Source: an uncultured Opitutia bacterium | GTDB taxonomy: Bacteria; Verrucomicrobiota; Verrucomicrobiia; Opitutales; UBA953 | DNA: 13,735 nt | Assembly: GCA_903879465.1 (NCBI GenBank) | Contig: CAIRLQ010000345.1 | Span: 1-13,735 of the forward strand | Direction of reading: 5' to 3' | Made by a program: the position numbers and the translations under genes | The notes under the pieces: model-generated | Told to the model about the DNA's origin: nothing | What the model saw: only the letters and a program-made list of their open reading frames with translations | The model's database searches: none | Shown here: positions 1-6,717 of the stretch, one piece after another | Layout of the letters: every line of letters starts with the position of its first letter | Position numbering within the stretch: position 1 is the first letter of the stretch

Positions 1-914
1 GCCAGGAGCGCGCCTGCGAAGTCGTCGCCCGCGCCCTCCGTCGGTCTCGTGCCGACCTCAAAGATCCTCGGCGCCCGATCGGATCCTTCCTCTTCCTCGG
101 CCCCACCGGCGTCGGCAAGACGCTCCTCGCCCGCTCGCTTGCGGAGCGCATGTTCGGCGAGAAGGAAGCGGTCATCCAAATCGACATGTCCGAGTACATG
201 GAGAAGTTCACGGTCTCCCGCCTCATCGGATCGCCTCCCGGTTACGTCGGTCATGACGAAGGCGGTCAGCTCACGGAAGCCGTGCGCCGCAAGCCTTACT
301 CCGTCGTGCTCTTCGACGAAATCGAGAAGGCCCACCCGGACGTTATCCAGCTACTCCTGCAGGCCCTTGAAGACGGCCGACTGACCGATTCGCTCGGTCG
401 CGTCGTCGACTTTCGCAACACAATCATCATCATGACCTCGAATGTCGGAGCCGACGTGTTGCAGCGCAATAACTCGGTCGGGTTCGACGTCGGCGTGGAT
501 TCCACCCGCGACTACGAGAAGCTCAAGGACCGCATCATGGACGAGACCAAGCGCGCCTTTAAGCCTGAGTTCCTCAACCGACTCACCGACATCGTCATCT
601 TCCAGCAGCTCGCGAAGACGCACATGACCAAGCTCGTCGACATCGAGGTCGACAAGGTCGCCAAGCGTCTCCTCGACCTCGGCGTGAAGCTCGTGGTCAA
701 CGAGGCCGCGCGCGGCTACCTGGTCGACAACGGTTGGGACGAAAAGTACGGCGCCCGCCCTTTACGTCGCGCGGTCGAACGTCTCCTCGAAGACCCGCTC
801 GCTGAATCCATCCTTCGCGACGACTACAACAAGGACGAGCCGGTCATCGTCTCCGTCGGCGAGAAGGGTCTCGTCTTCACGCAGAAGAAGAGCGGCGCCG
901 ACGCCGGCGCGTAA
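1..914 (+). CDS. clpC: ClpC-type AAA+ unfoldase, C-terminal part (5' end outside the window)
   Basis: ATP-driven protein unfoldase that feeds substrates into the ClpP protease in the cytoplasm. About 303 residues are visible; the first whole codon is at 3. They cover the second AAA+ module: Walker A GPTGVGKT (99-122), Walker B VVLFDE (303-320), a TSN sensor-1 motif in IIIMTSNVGAD, the FLNR arginine-finger region, and the sensor-2 motif GARPLRRAVE in the C-terminal domain. The tripeptide VGF at 477-485 lies where ClpC and ClpA carry the loop that docks on ClpP. ClpB lacks this loop, so I call ClpC rather than ClpB. The N-terminal domain, first AAA+ module and middle domain are off the left edge and cannot be checked. 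The stop is 3 nt before the DUF423 gene. The mcsA-mcsB pair 7 kb away encodes likely adaptor partners. Confidence 0.93.
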   Translation, partial: QERACEVVARALRRSRADLKDPRRPIGSFLFLGPTGVGKTLLARSLAERMFGEKEAVIQIDMSEYMEKFTVSRLIGSPPGYVGHDEGGQLTEAVRRKPYSVVLFDEIEKAHPDVIQLLLQALEDGRLTDSLGRVVDFRNTIIIMTSNVGADVLQRNNSVGFDVGVDSTRDYEKLKDRIMDETKRAFKPEFLNRLTDIVIFQQLAKTHMTKLVDIEVDKVAKRLLDLGVKLVVNEAARGYLVDNGWDEKYGARPLRRAVERLLEDPLAESILRDDYNKDEPVIVSVGEKGLVFTQKKSGADAGA

Positions 915-917
915 GCG

Positions 918-1265
918 ATGAACCGTCTGGTCACCGCTGGAATCCTCGGCGCGATTGCCATCGCGCTGGGGGCCTTCGGCGCCCATGCTCTGAAGGATCG
1001 CCTAGCGCTCATTCCGGAAGCCTCCGGCTGGTGGCAGACGGCGACCTTCTATCTGCTGACCCATGTGGTCGCTATCGGTGCTATTTCCGCCCGGTCGGTC
1101 TGGCCCGCGTGGCTTTGGGCTGTCGGCTCCGTGATTTTCGCTGGAACACTTTATGCCATGGCCTTGGGCGCGCCTCGCTGGTTCGGTGCCATCACGCCGA
1201 TCGGCGGTTCGCTGCTCATCGCGGGATGGGTGCTACTCGCTTGGTCTGCTCGCAAAGAATCCTGA
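918..1265 (+). CDS. DUF423 family small membrane protein
   Basis: A 115-residue inner-membrane protein of the DUF423 (YgdD/YwdK-like) family; its biochemical role is unknown. The family signature GAFGAHALK lies near residues 18-26. Four hydrophobic segments are visible at about 3-24, 42-60, 63-84 and 91-110, as expected for this family, and the length is normal. The ATG lies 3 nt after the clpC stop, so it is probably co-transcribed with clpC. There is no clear ribosome-binding site; translational coupling would explain this. A link to ClpC function is not implied: DUF423 genes occur in many contexts. Confidence 0.88.
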   Translation: MNRLVTAGILGAIAIALGAFGAHALKDRLALIPEASGWWQTATFYLLTHVVAIGAISARSVWPAWLWAVGSVIFAGTLYAMALGAPRWFGAITPIGGSLLIAGWVLLAWSARKES

Positions 1266-1268
1266 CTT

Positions 1269-1285
1269 GCCGAAATCGCTTCGGC
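1269..1285 (+). other. Small intergenic hairpin
   Basis: A perfect 6-bp inverted repeat (GCCGAA / TTCGGC) with a 5-nt loop fills the 35-nt gap between the DUF423 gene and the next gene. No T-run follows, so it is not a convincing intrinsic terminator. It may be an RNA-stability or attenuation structure, or chance. Confidence 0.25.
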
Positions 1286-1300
1286 CTCCGACCGTGAGGC

Positions 1301-1705
1301 ATGGCGGAGCCTTTCACATATCATGATGACGGCGGCGAAGAACTCGAGCCGGCCGAGCGCGAGGTGGCCTGTCGCTATTACCTCGAGGCTGGTCCGAAGC
1401 ATACCGAATTCGTGACGCAGTTCCTCGCGCCCAGTGAGTGTCGCAAGTTCGACGTGCTCTGGGAGGAATCCGATATGACCGAGGAAGTGGCGGTGGCGGT
1501 CGCCTGGTTGCCTCGCGGGCAGCTCGAAGGTTTTGAATTATGGCAGGCCCTCGCACTGGCTTTCTGGAATATAAAGAAGGAAGGCGAATACTGGGACAAC
1601 TGTGCTTGCGTTGAGATCATCGACCGAGAGGACACCTTGATCCCCGGCGACGCTTTCCGGGCGGTTTTGGCGGCCGTTTGGGCCAATAATACAGGCGACG
1701 AATAA
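1301..1705 (+). CDS. Acidic protein of unknown function
   Basis: A 134-residue soluble protein I do not recognise. It is rich in Glu/Asp and in Trp (a VLWEES patch, VAWLP, FELWQALALAFW, EYWDN), and shows no signal peptide, transmembrane segment or metal-binding cluster. The central FELWQALALAFWNIKKEG stretch could form an amphipathic helix. Codon use matches the neighbours, and the gene sits in line with clpC, DUF423 and the peroxidase, supporting a real gene. A GTGAGG stretch lies only 1-2 nt before the ATG, too close for a standard ribosome-binding site. The 35-nt gap after the DUF423 gene allows co-transcription. Confidence 0.7.
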   Translation: MAEPFTYHDDGGEELEPAEREVACRYYLEAGPKHTEFVTQFLAPSECRKFDVLWEESDMTEEVAVAVAWLPRGQLEGFELWQALALAFWNIKKEGEYWDNCACVEIIDREDTLIPGDAFRAVLAAVWANNTGDE

Positions 1706-1750
1706 GCGGCGTCCGCTTGCCACGGGGTCGGCCAGGGCTACAATTTGCTC

Positions 1751-2305
1751 ATGCGACTCCTCGCCCTGGCTCTGACAATTCTCATGACCTCCTTGCACGC
1801 TGACGACAAAGCTCCCGGACTTCTCGGTGTTCCAATCAAGGACATCGACGGTAAGGCCACGACGCTCGGTGACGTCAAAGGAGGTAAGGCTTGGCTTGTC
1901 GTGAACGTCGCCAGTGAGTGTGGCTACACGCGCCAGTATGCGGGTCTGCAGTCCTTGTACGATAACTTCAAGGCCAAGGGGCTCGTGGTCGCTGGCTTCC
2001 CGTGCAATGATTTCGGCGGACAGGAACCTGGTTCTGAGAAGGATATCAAGAAGTTCTGTAAGACGAACTTCAAGGTCACCTTCCCGATGTACGCCAAGGT
2101 GAAGATCAAGGGCGATGTCCCGCATCCTCTATTCGAAAAACTTATGAGTAAGGATGCTGGTCATCCCGGCCCGGTTGGATGGAACTTCAACAAGTTCCTG
2201 ATTGGTGCCGACGGTAAGCTGATTGCGCGCTTCGCCTCCGACGTCGAGCCGGATTCCGAAGAGCTGGAGAAGGCTATCGAGAAGGCGCTTAGTGCGCGGA
2301 AGTAA
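1751..2305 (+). CDS. Exported glutathione peroxidase-family thiol peroxidase (Cys type)
   Basis: Reduces hydrogen peroxide or organic peroxides using thiols; bacterial Cys-type members often use thioredoxin rather than glutathione. With the ATG at 1751 the protein has 184 residues. An N-terminal signal peptide (MRLLALALTILMTSLHA, likely cut before DDK) places it in the periplasm. The catalytic tetrad is complete: Cys57 in NVASECGYT, Gln91 in GGQEPGS, and Trp144-Asn145 in WNFNKF. The active-site codon is TGT, so it is not a selenoprotein. Cys103 in FCKTNF lies where Cys-type enzymes can have a resolving cysteine. The usual FPCNQFGG reads FPCNDFGG here; the changed residue is not the catalytic Gln. 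A TTG two codons upstream (1745) is an alternative start, but the ATG gives the better signal peptide. Confidence 0.93.
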   Translation: MRLLALALTILMTSLHADDKAPGLLGVPIKDIDGKATTLGDVKGGKAWLVVNVASECGYTRQYAGLQSLYDNFKAKGLVVAGFPCNDFGGQEPGSEKDIKKFCKTNFKVTFPMYAKVKIKGDVPHPLFEKLMSKDAGHPGPVGWNFNKFLIGADGKLIARFASDVEPDSEELEKAIEKALSARK

Positions 2306-2350
2306 ATTACTAGCAATTTTTGAATCCATTTCCGCCTTTTGGTCGAAAGA

Positions 2351-2356
2351 TATTAT
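2351..2356 (+). promoter_or_regulatory. Possible -10 element in the 2306-2444 gap
   Basis: TATTAT is a 5/6 match to the sigma70 -10 consensus, in the AT-richer gap between the peroxidase gene and the 2445 gene. The only good -35-like hexamer (TTGAAT, 2320-2325) is 25 nt away, which is too far, so the assignment is weak. I see nothing else in this 139-base gap: no convincing terminator hairpin and no credible gene. Confidence 0.2.
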
Positions 2357-2444
2357 GTAAACCGGTTCTCACTCACGAGCACCGATCAACCAATAGTAAG
2401 TCCGCTTAGTCTCTTACACGTAGCCCTAGGCATACGCTCTCACC

Positions 2445-2987
2445 ATGTCGCCCCAGCCCTTGACGATATCCCGTGGACGGTTCGGCTTATTGATAGGCTT
2501 GGTCTTCACCCTTGGCGTCGTCTTGGCCGGGCTGAGCTTCCTTGGTCGAGGCGCTGAGATTGCTACGCCAGTGGCGAAGCCGACGCAGGCACCTCCCGCA
2601 AAAGGTCAGGTGAGGGTCAAGCTGCGCAGCTCTGCATCCCTTAATTTAGATGAGTCTAAGAATGTCCGCCCGGATGCCCCGGAACTGGGGCCGAATGCTT
2701 TGGGGACTTTTATGAAACAGAAGGAAGCTGAGGGCCGGGCGATGTTTAAGGAACTGGGTCATGCCGATGAATCCCGCGCCAATGGCGTCACTATTTCAGC
2801 AGAGAAGGTTCTGATCGAGTTGGTGAAGGAGCCTCGCATGGTAAAATTAGGGGAGGAAATGCAATTTTTGAATAAGTCTTGGCCCGGGGCTAGTCAGGAG
2901 GAAAGACAGGTCATCCTCGATCGTACCTCCGCCATCGTCGATCAGTTGTTAATCGAGTTCCGCGCCGCGTTGTCCGCCTTACGCTAA
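2445..2987 (+). CDS. Membrane-anchored protein of unknown function
   Basis: A 180-residue protein I do not recognise. A short positively charged N-terminus (SRGR) is followed by one hydrophobic segment at about residues 13-34 (LLIGLVFTLGVVLAGLSFL). There is no clear signal-peptidase site, so it is probably anchored with the C-terminal ~145 residues in the periplasm. A Pro/Ala-rich linker (about 40-55) leads to a charged, largely helical region. There are no cysteines or recognisable catalytic motifs. Base composition is somewhat more AT-rich than the flanking core genes, with A/T-rich codons such as TTTATG and GTAAAATTA. It lies beside a decayed gene and is likely lineage-specific. Confidence 0.6.
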   Translation: MSPQPLTISRGRFGLLIGLVFTLGVVLAGLSFLGRGAEIATPVAKPTQAPPAKGQVRVKLRSSASLNLDESKNVRPDAPELGPNALGTFMKQKEAEGRAMFKELGHADESRANGVTISAEKVLIELVKEPRMVKLGEEMQFLNKSWPGASQEERQVILDRTSAIVDQLLIEFRAALSALR

Positions 2988-2999
2988 GCGCTAACACCC

Positions 3000-4020
3000 G
3001 TGAACTTCGCTTTCCAGCCCCGTCGGAACTTCCTTCGGCAAACCGCCGGACTCGTGGTCGGTATCTGGGCCACGCGGCTCCCGGCGGCGGAGGCCGGCGC
3101 GGCCTATGACGTCTGCGTCTACGGCGGAAACGCCAGTGGCGTGATGGCGGCCTGATGCATATCGACGGGGGTCGCGAAGAAGCTGTCAGCGGCTCGACTC
3201 GGCCGATCCTGAAGAAGGACTTTAACGATGCGCAGTATCGGGCGGTCTTCGCCGAGATGATCAAGTCCGCTGGCGTCACGGTTCTCTTCGGGCATCGCGT
3301 GAGCGCGGTCGAAAAGTCTGCCTGCGCCTTGTTCGCGCCGACGAACTACGGCCACAACGCCAGCTACCCGGATGGCGATTACGCGACCCGCGCCCGGATC
3401 TGGAAGGAGCAGCAGGACTTCGTCCGCGGCATGACCCACTTCCTGCGCACCGATCCTTCGGTCCCGGCGAAGCAGAAGGAGATGGCCTCAGCGCCGGCCT
3501 GGAGAAGGGCGCGTTCGACGACACCAAGGGCTATCCGCATCAGCTTTATGTCCGCGAGGCGCGTCGGATGATCTCCGATTACGTCGTCACCCAGGGGGAT
3601 ATGGAAGGGCGGACCAATCCAGCTGATTCAGTCGGTCTCGCTTCCTATGGTGTCGACGAATGGCCTTACGCCACCGTCGCGCTCGACGGCAAAGTGGCGC
3701 TCATGGGCGGATATTATTCCATGCTTTATCTCGAGCAGGAGCACCGCGGCATCTATCGTATCCCGTATCGCTCGATCGTCCCGAAGAAGGACCAGTGCTC
3801 TAACCTCCTCGTGCCCGTCTGCGTTTCCGCCAGCCACATCGCCATGACTTCCATCCGGATGGAGCCTGTCTGGATGATCCTCGGCGAATTGGCCGGCGTC
3901 GCGGCATCGATGGCCGTGAAGTCGGGCTCATCCGTCCAAGACGTGCCTTACGCTGAACTTTATCCGAAACTCCGGGCGCTGGCCCAGAAGGTCGAGATCC
4001 CGAATAAAAAAAGAGACTAA
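3000..4020 (+). pseudogene. Decayed Tat-exported FAD-dependent oxidoreductase
   Basis: Pieces of one FAD-dependent oxidoreductase (FAD_oxidored-like, family members usually ~550-600 residues) lie in three frames over about 340 codons. Piece A (GTG 3000 to TGA 3153) has a twin-arginine signal (RRNFLRQTAG) and the start of the Rossmann dinucleotide fold (YDVCVYGGNASGVMAA), then stops. Piece B (3155 to about 3485) has VTVLFGHRVSAVEK joined directly to a region (ALFAPTNYGHNASYPDGDY) that normally lies well over 100 residues later, so an internal segment is missing. Piece C (about 3487-4020) continues in another frame with HQLYVREARRM, YRSIVPKK, LLVPVCVSASHIA and SIRMEPVWMILGE, the conserved C-terminal half. 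The B-to-C shift fits a 1-nt deletion near 3480-3499. No single product could bind FAD normally. Confidence 0.85.
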
Positions 4021-4376
4021 GCCGAAGTAGGCCCGGCGATGCGGAGTTCCGCGACAATCTTTCCACCGACCAGATGCTCGGTGATGATACGGTCCAGGTT
4101 CTCCGGGGTGCATTGGCCGTACCAGACACCCTCTGGGTAGATTACTGCGATGGGCCCGCCGGCGCAGATGCGCAAGCAATCGGCCTTGCTACGCTGGATG
4201 CCGCCACGCTCGGAAAGGCCGAGTTGCTTGAGGCGCGTCTTGAGGTGCTCCCATGATTTGAGTGCGAGTTCGCCGCCACAACAGGCCTGCTCCGGCGATT
4301 TCACGCAGAGGAAGATATGACGACGAGTGGAATCGAGCCCCAAGGCCTCGGCGGCGCGGGAGGCCAGGGGGTTCAT
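4017..4376 (-). CDS. Thioredoxin-like [2Fe-2S] ferredoxin
   Basis: A 119-residue cytoplasmic electron-transfer protein of the thioredoxin-fold [2Fe-2S] ferredoxin family. Likely cluster ligands are Cys24 (HIFLCVKS), Cys32 or Cys33 (QACCGGE), Cys67 and Cys71 (ADCLRICAGG). The family ending GPIAVIYPEGVWYG followed by TPENLDRIITEHL is complete. The redox partner is unknown. Its ATG overlaps the stop of the upstream exonuclease gene by 4 nt (ATGA), indicating translational coupling. Its TAG stop overlaps, on the opposite strand, the TAA of the decayed oxidoreductase. No ribosome-binding site is visible. Confidence 0.88.
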   Translation of the reverse strand: MNPLASRAAEALGLDSTRRHIFLCVKSPEQACCGGELALKSWEHLKTRLKQLGLSERGGIQRSKADCLRICAGGPIAVIYPEGVWYGQCTPENLDRIITEHLVGGKIVAELRIAGPTSA

Positions 4377-5047
4377 TCGAACTTCGGAATCAAGCCATCC
4401 GTTTCAAGCTTCAGGAATAACTCTCGGCTGAACCAAGCATCATTGGCCGCGTATTGAATCTGGCGTTCGTCGAGTGGCTTCGCCCAGTTGGAAGTCTGCA
4501 CCTTCTTGGACTTCTTCATCTGCAGGCGCAGGAAATGGGCGGCCAGGGCTTGGAGGCCCGTGTTGACCAGACCGGTCTTCTTCGTGTGGTCGGCGATGTC
4601 GATGAAGCCGCGATCATCGAATGGTGCACGAGCACGGAGATTCTTCACGTCATCGCGGACGGCGACGCCGACCTTGGCTTGGCGGCCGTTGCAGAGAATC
4701 GGGAAGGCGAGGGGGATTCCGCCGCAGTGATCGAGGCGGAAGACGAAGATATGGTGCTCGCCGGCAAGCTGAAGGATTGAGGGCAGGTTATATTCGCCGC
4801 GCGTGTGCGACGGTTTGGTTTCTGTGTCGAAGCCAAGGACTCGGTCGCGGGCGAGTGCAGCGATGGCCTTTTCGGCGTCCCGCTCGGATTCGATCAGCTC
4901 GATGGGTCCGTTCCACTCGCCGACAGGGAGGGATTCGATGAAATCTTTTTCAATACGGATACCGCCCGGCCCCCGGCCACCCAGGGTGTTGGCTTGGGCT
5001 TCGGCGCCCGGTTCGATGGCTTCTGGGTTGTTTTCGGACTCTTCCAC
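4373..5047 (-). CDS. DEDDy 3'-5' exonuclease (RNase D / WRN-exonuclease-like)
   Basis: A 224-residue nuclease of the DnaQ-like fold that would remove nucleotides from 3' ends of RNA or DNA using two metal ions. Exo I is GFDTET (Asp74, Glu76), Exo II is KVGVAVRDDVKNL (probably Asp133) and Exo III is YAANDAWFSRELF (Tyr199, Asp203), making it DEDDy type. The protein is a bare catalytic domain without the HRDC domain of full RNase D, as in many short bacterial homologues. The substrate cannot be told from sequence. The GTG at 5047 is the only in-frame start before the conserved core; about 30 poorly conserved residues precede the domain and no ribosome-binding site is visible, so the start is uncertain. 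It is coupled to the ferredoxin gene downstream and diverges from the tRNA-Ala gene. Confidence 0.87.
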   Translation of the reverse strand: MEESENNPEAIEPGAEAQANTLGGRGPGGIRIEKDFIESLPVGEWNGPIELIESERDAEKAIAALARDRVLGFDTETKPSHTRGEYNLPSILQLAGEHHIFVFRLDHCGGIPLAFPILCNGRQAKVGVAVRDDVKNLRARAPFDDRGFIDIADHTKKTGLVNTGLQALAAHFLRLQMKKSKKVQTSNWAKPLDERQIQYAANDAWFSRELFLKLETDGLIPKFE

Positions 5048-5112
5048 GTTCGAAAGGCAAAGGGGCCACCGCCCATTGGCAACCAGAGACTCCCAGGGGC
5101 GGGAAAAAAGCG

Positions 5113-5141
5113 TTGACCGTGCCCGCGCGGGGACCTTTGTT
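5113..5141 (+). promoter_or_regulatory. Possible promoter of tRNA-Ala
   Basis: TTGACC (5113-5118), a 5/6 match to the -35 consensus, lies 17 nt before the weak -10-like hexamer TTTGTT (5136-5141). It sits about 17 nt upstream of the mature tRNA, a normal position for a tRNA promoter. The -10 match is poor, so the exact element is tentative. Confidence 0.35.
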
Positions 5142-5157
5142 TACCTTCCCATTTAAC

Positions 5158-5233
<76 letters not shown>

Positions 5234-5236
5234 TTC

Positions 5237-5278
5237 AAAACCGGCCGTCTTCCCTCGGGAAGGCGGCCGGACTCTTTT
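5237..5278. terminator. Bidirectional intrinsic terminator
   Basis: A 13-bp stem (5241-5253 with 5258-5270, one T-G wobble) closed by a CTCG tetraloop. It is followed on the + strand by ACTCTTTT and on the - strand by TTTTGAA. It ends the tRNA-Ala transcript and, read the other way, the exported-protein gene whose stop is at 5294. Confidence 0.9.
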
Positions 5279-5293
5279 AGGGGAGCCCAGAGC

Positions 5294-6292
5294 TCAGCGT
5301 AGCGGGAGCTGGTTGAGTAGCGAACGGCAGTCGCTTTGGAGGCGGGACTCCACGGTGCTGTTGTCGCGATTGACCTTCTCGATTGATTCGATGGCCGCAC
5401 TCATCGCCTTCTTTAGTACGAGGATTTCCGAGCGGGAGGCCTTGGCGTCGGGCTTTTCTGCCAGCTCGGCGGCGATAGTTTCATACTTCTTGAGCGCGGC
5501 TAGGATGTTTTTTCGGTCTTCCGTGGCCCGGCGGAGAATCATCCATGCGGTTTTACCCTTTAAGCCGGTTTCGGAGAGCATGCGCATGTAGCCGATCGCA
5601 CTAAACGGCTTGGCGTCGGCGTCGTAATCTTTTTTCGCAGCGGAGTCTTTCTCCAGGTTTTCCGGCGTACGGGTCGCAGCGGCCTTGGCGGCAGCGACTT
5701 TGCCTTTCTGGCCGTTGACGACCGGCGCACGCGGTTTAACGCCAGGCTTTTCGACTTTTTCTTCTACGGGTGCTTCGGTTTTAACTACGACTTCGTTCTT
5801 GGAGACGACCTTGCTGGCTTTCTTGAGGTCTTCATAGCCCGTCCAGAAAGCGGCTTCATCCAACTGAAATTCTTTGCAGACAATATCGATTTTAACGATG
5901 TCGATGCCTTTGAGTCCGTCCCGCAGTGCGATGGTGAGGTTCTTCGCGAGAGACTTGGCGTCGGTGGCTACGAACTCAGCCGCGAAAGGATCTAGCTCAG
6001 CGTCTTTCTTGGACATCTTCTTGTCCCCGTCGGCGCTGGTGAGCAGTAGTTCGCGCTCGGCCCAGATTTTCGGGTTATTTAGTTTCACCCAGTCGAGGTC
6101 AAGGTCGTCCCACTTGTAGCTAATGATGGCGTCCTTGCCGGCCAATTTGACCATGATGGTGGATTCGTCCAAGGTGATGTATTCGAAGCTCACCACGGCG
6201 GCATTGCCGGCTTTACGGAGCTGGACGGTTTCAGCGGAAGCTGTGATGGCATTAAGGCCAAGAAGGAGGCCGAGGAGGCGGACGGGGTTCAC
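5294..6292 (-). CDS. Exported Lys/Ala-rich protein of unknown function
   Basis: A 332-residue secreted or periplasmic protein, taken from the GTG at 6292. That start gives a textbook signal peptide (NPVRLLGLLLGLNAITASA, cut before ETV). A TTG at 6328 would add 12 residues and spoil it; neither has a good ribosome-binding site. The N-terminal part after the signal (about residues 21-75) is beta-rich, with pattern VVSFEYITLDESTIMVKLAGKDA and DLDLDWVKLNNP. It resembles, only loosely, the SHD1-like domains of secreted PVC-bacterial proteins. A Lys/Ala/Pro/Val-rich linker (about 160-220) joins it to an alpha-helical C-terminal third. No enzyme motif is recognisable. It is a single-gene unit that ends at the shared terminator next to tRNA-Ala. 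Confidence 0.72.
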   Translation of the reverse strand: MNPVRLLGLLLGLNAITASAETVQLRKAGNAAVVSFEYITLDESTIMVKLAGKDAIISYKWDDLDLDWVKLNNPKIWAERELLLTSADGDKKMSKKDAELDPFAAEFVATDAKSLAKNLTIALRDGLKGIDIVKIDIVCKEFQLDEAAFWTGYEDLKKASKVVSKNEVVVKTEAPVEEKVEKPGVKPRAPVVNGQKGKVAAAKAAATRTPENLEKDSAAKKDYDADAKPFSAIGYMRMLSETGLKGKTAWMILRRATEDRKNILAALKKYETIAAELAEKPDAKASRSEILVLKKAMSAAIESIEKVNRDNSTVESRLQSDCRSLLNQLPLR

Positions 6293-6373
6293 GGGAATAA
6301 TATGAGGGGAGGGGCAGGTGGGCCGCAAATCTAGAACACCGGTAGGCCGGGGTGGTTGCAGAAGACCGCAACG

Positions 6374-6398
6374 AAAAAGACCGCCTTTCAGCGGTCTT
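6374..6398 (-). terminator. Intrinsic terminator of the ketosynthase-ACP operon
   Basis: A perfect 8-bp stem AAGACCGC/GCGGTCTT (6377-6384 with 6391-6398) with a 6-nt loop. Read on the - strand it is followed by a run of five T. It lies 24 nt after the acyl carrier protein stop. Confidence 0.88.
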
Positions 6399-6421
6399 GC
6401 GGGTCTGGCCAGTGAAGCCTC

Positions 6422-6682
6422 TTACTTTCCTGCCTTGGCTTGGAACTTCGGGAGGAGGTAGTTGGCGCAGGAGTCGAGGGAGGCCAGTTGCACGTAGTCG
6501 GCTTCAGGGACCTCGATGCCGTGCTTCTTGCGGAGCTCCATGACAATATCCAAGAAATCCATCGAATCGAGGGAGAGCTGATCGCGTAGACGGACTTCTG
6601 GCTTCACGGCGGCCAGATTCTCGTCCGGTGCAATGTCGGCAATAATGTCGAGTACGACCTGTTTGATGTCTTCCTTTGTCAT
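6422..6682 (-). CDS. Acyl carrier protein, specialised type
   Basis: An 86-residue acyl carrier protein that tethers growing acyl chains on a 4'-phosphopantetheine arm. The attachment serine is Ser40 in the motif LDSMDFLDIV. Housekeeping AcpP proteins usually read DSLD followed by an acidic helix. This one has DSMDF and a distinct tail (VPEADYVQL, LDSCANYLL), typical of dedicated carrier proteins. I take the ATG at 6682; a TTG at 6703 would add seven unconserved residues (KQTPDN). It is the second gene of a two-gene operon, 35 nt after the ketosynthase stop and just before an intrinsic terminator, so the ketosynthase is its likely partner. Confidence 0.87.
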   Translation of the reverse strand: MTKEDIKQVVLDIIADIAPDENLAAVKPEVRLRDQLSLDSMDFLDIVMELRKKHGIEVPEADYVQLASLDSCANYLLPKFQAKAGK

Positions 6683-6717
6683 GTTGTCAGGGGTTTGTTT
6701 CAAACGCCCAAACCCTG

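Noticed and set aside
1915..1923. Possible selenocysteine glutathione peroxidase
   Set aside because: The active-site codon reads TGT (Cys), not TGA, and no SECIS-like need arises.
1538..2125. A 195-codon open frame on the - strand
   Set aside because: It runs antisense across the peroxidase and the 1301 gene, and the peroxidase has unmistakable family motifs.
2339..2557. A 72-codon + strand open frame in the gap before 2445
   Set aside because: It overlaps the 2445 gene in another frame, has no recognisable features and no ribosome-binding site.
3000..3571. Two small separate genes in place of a pseudogene
   Set aside because: Both pieces match consecutive parts of one FAD oxidoreductase and neither has a complete domain, so decay is the simpler reading.
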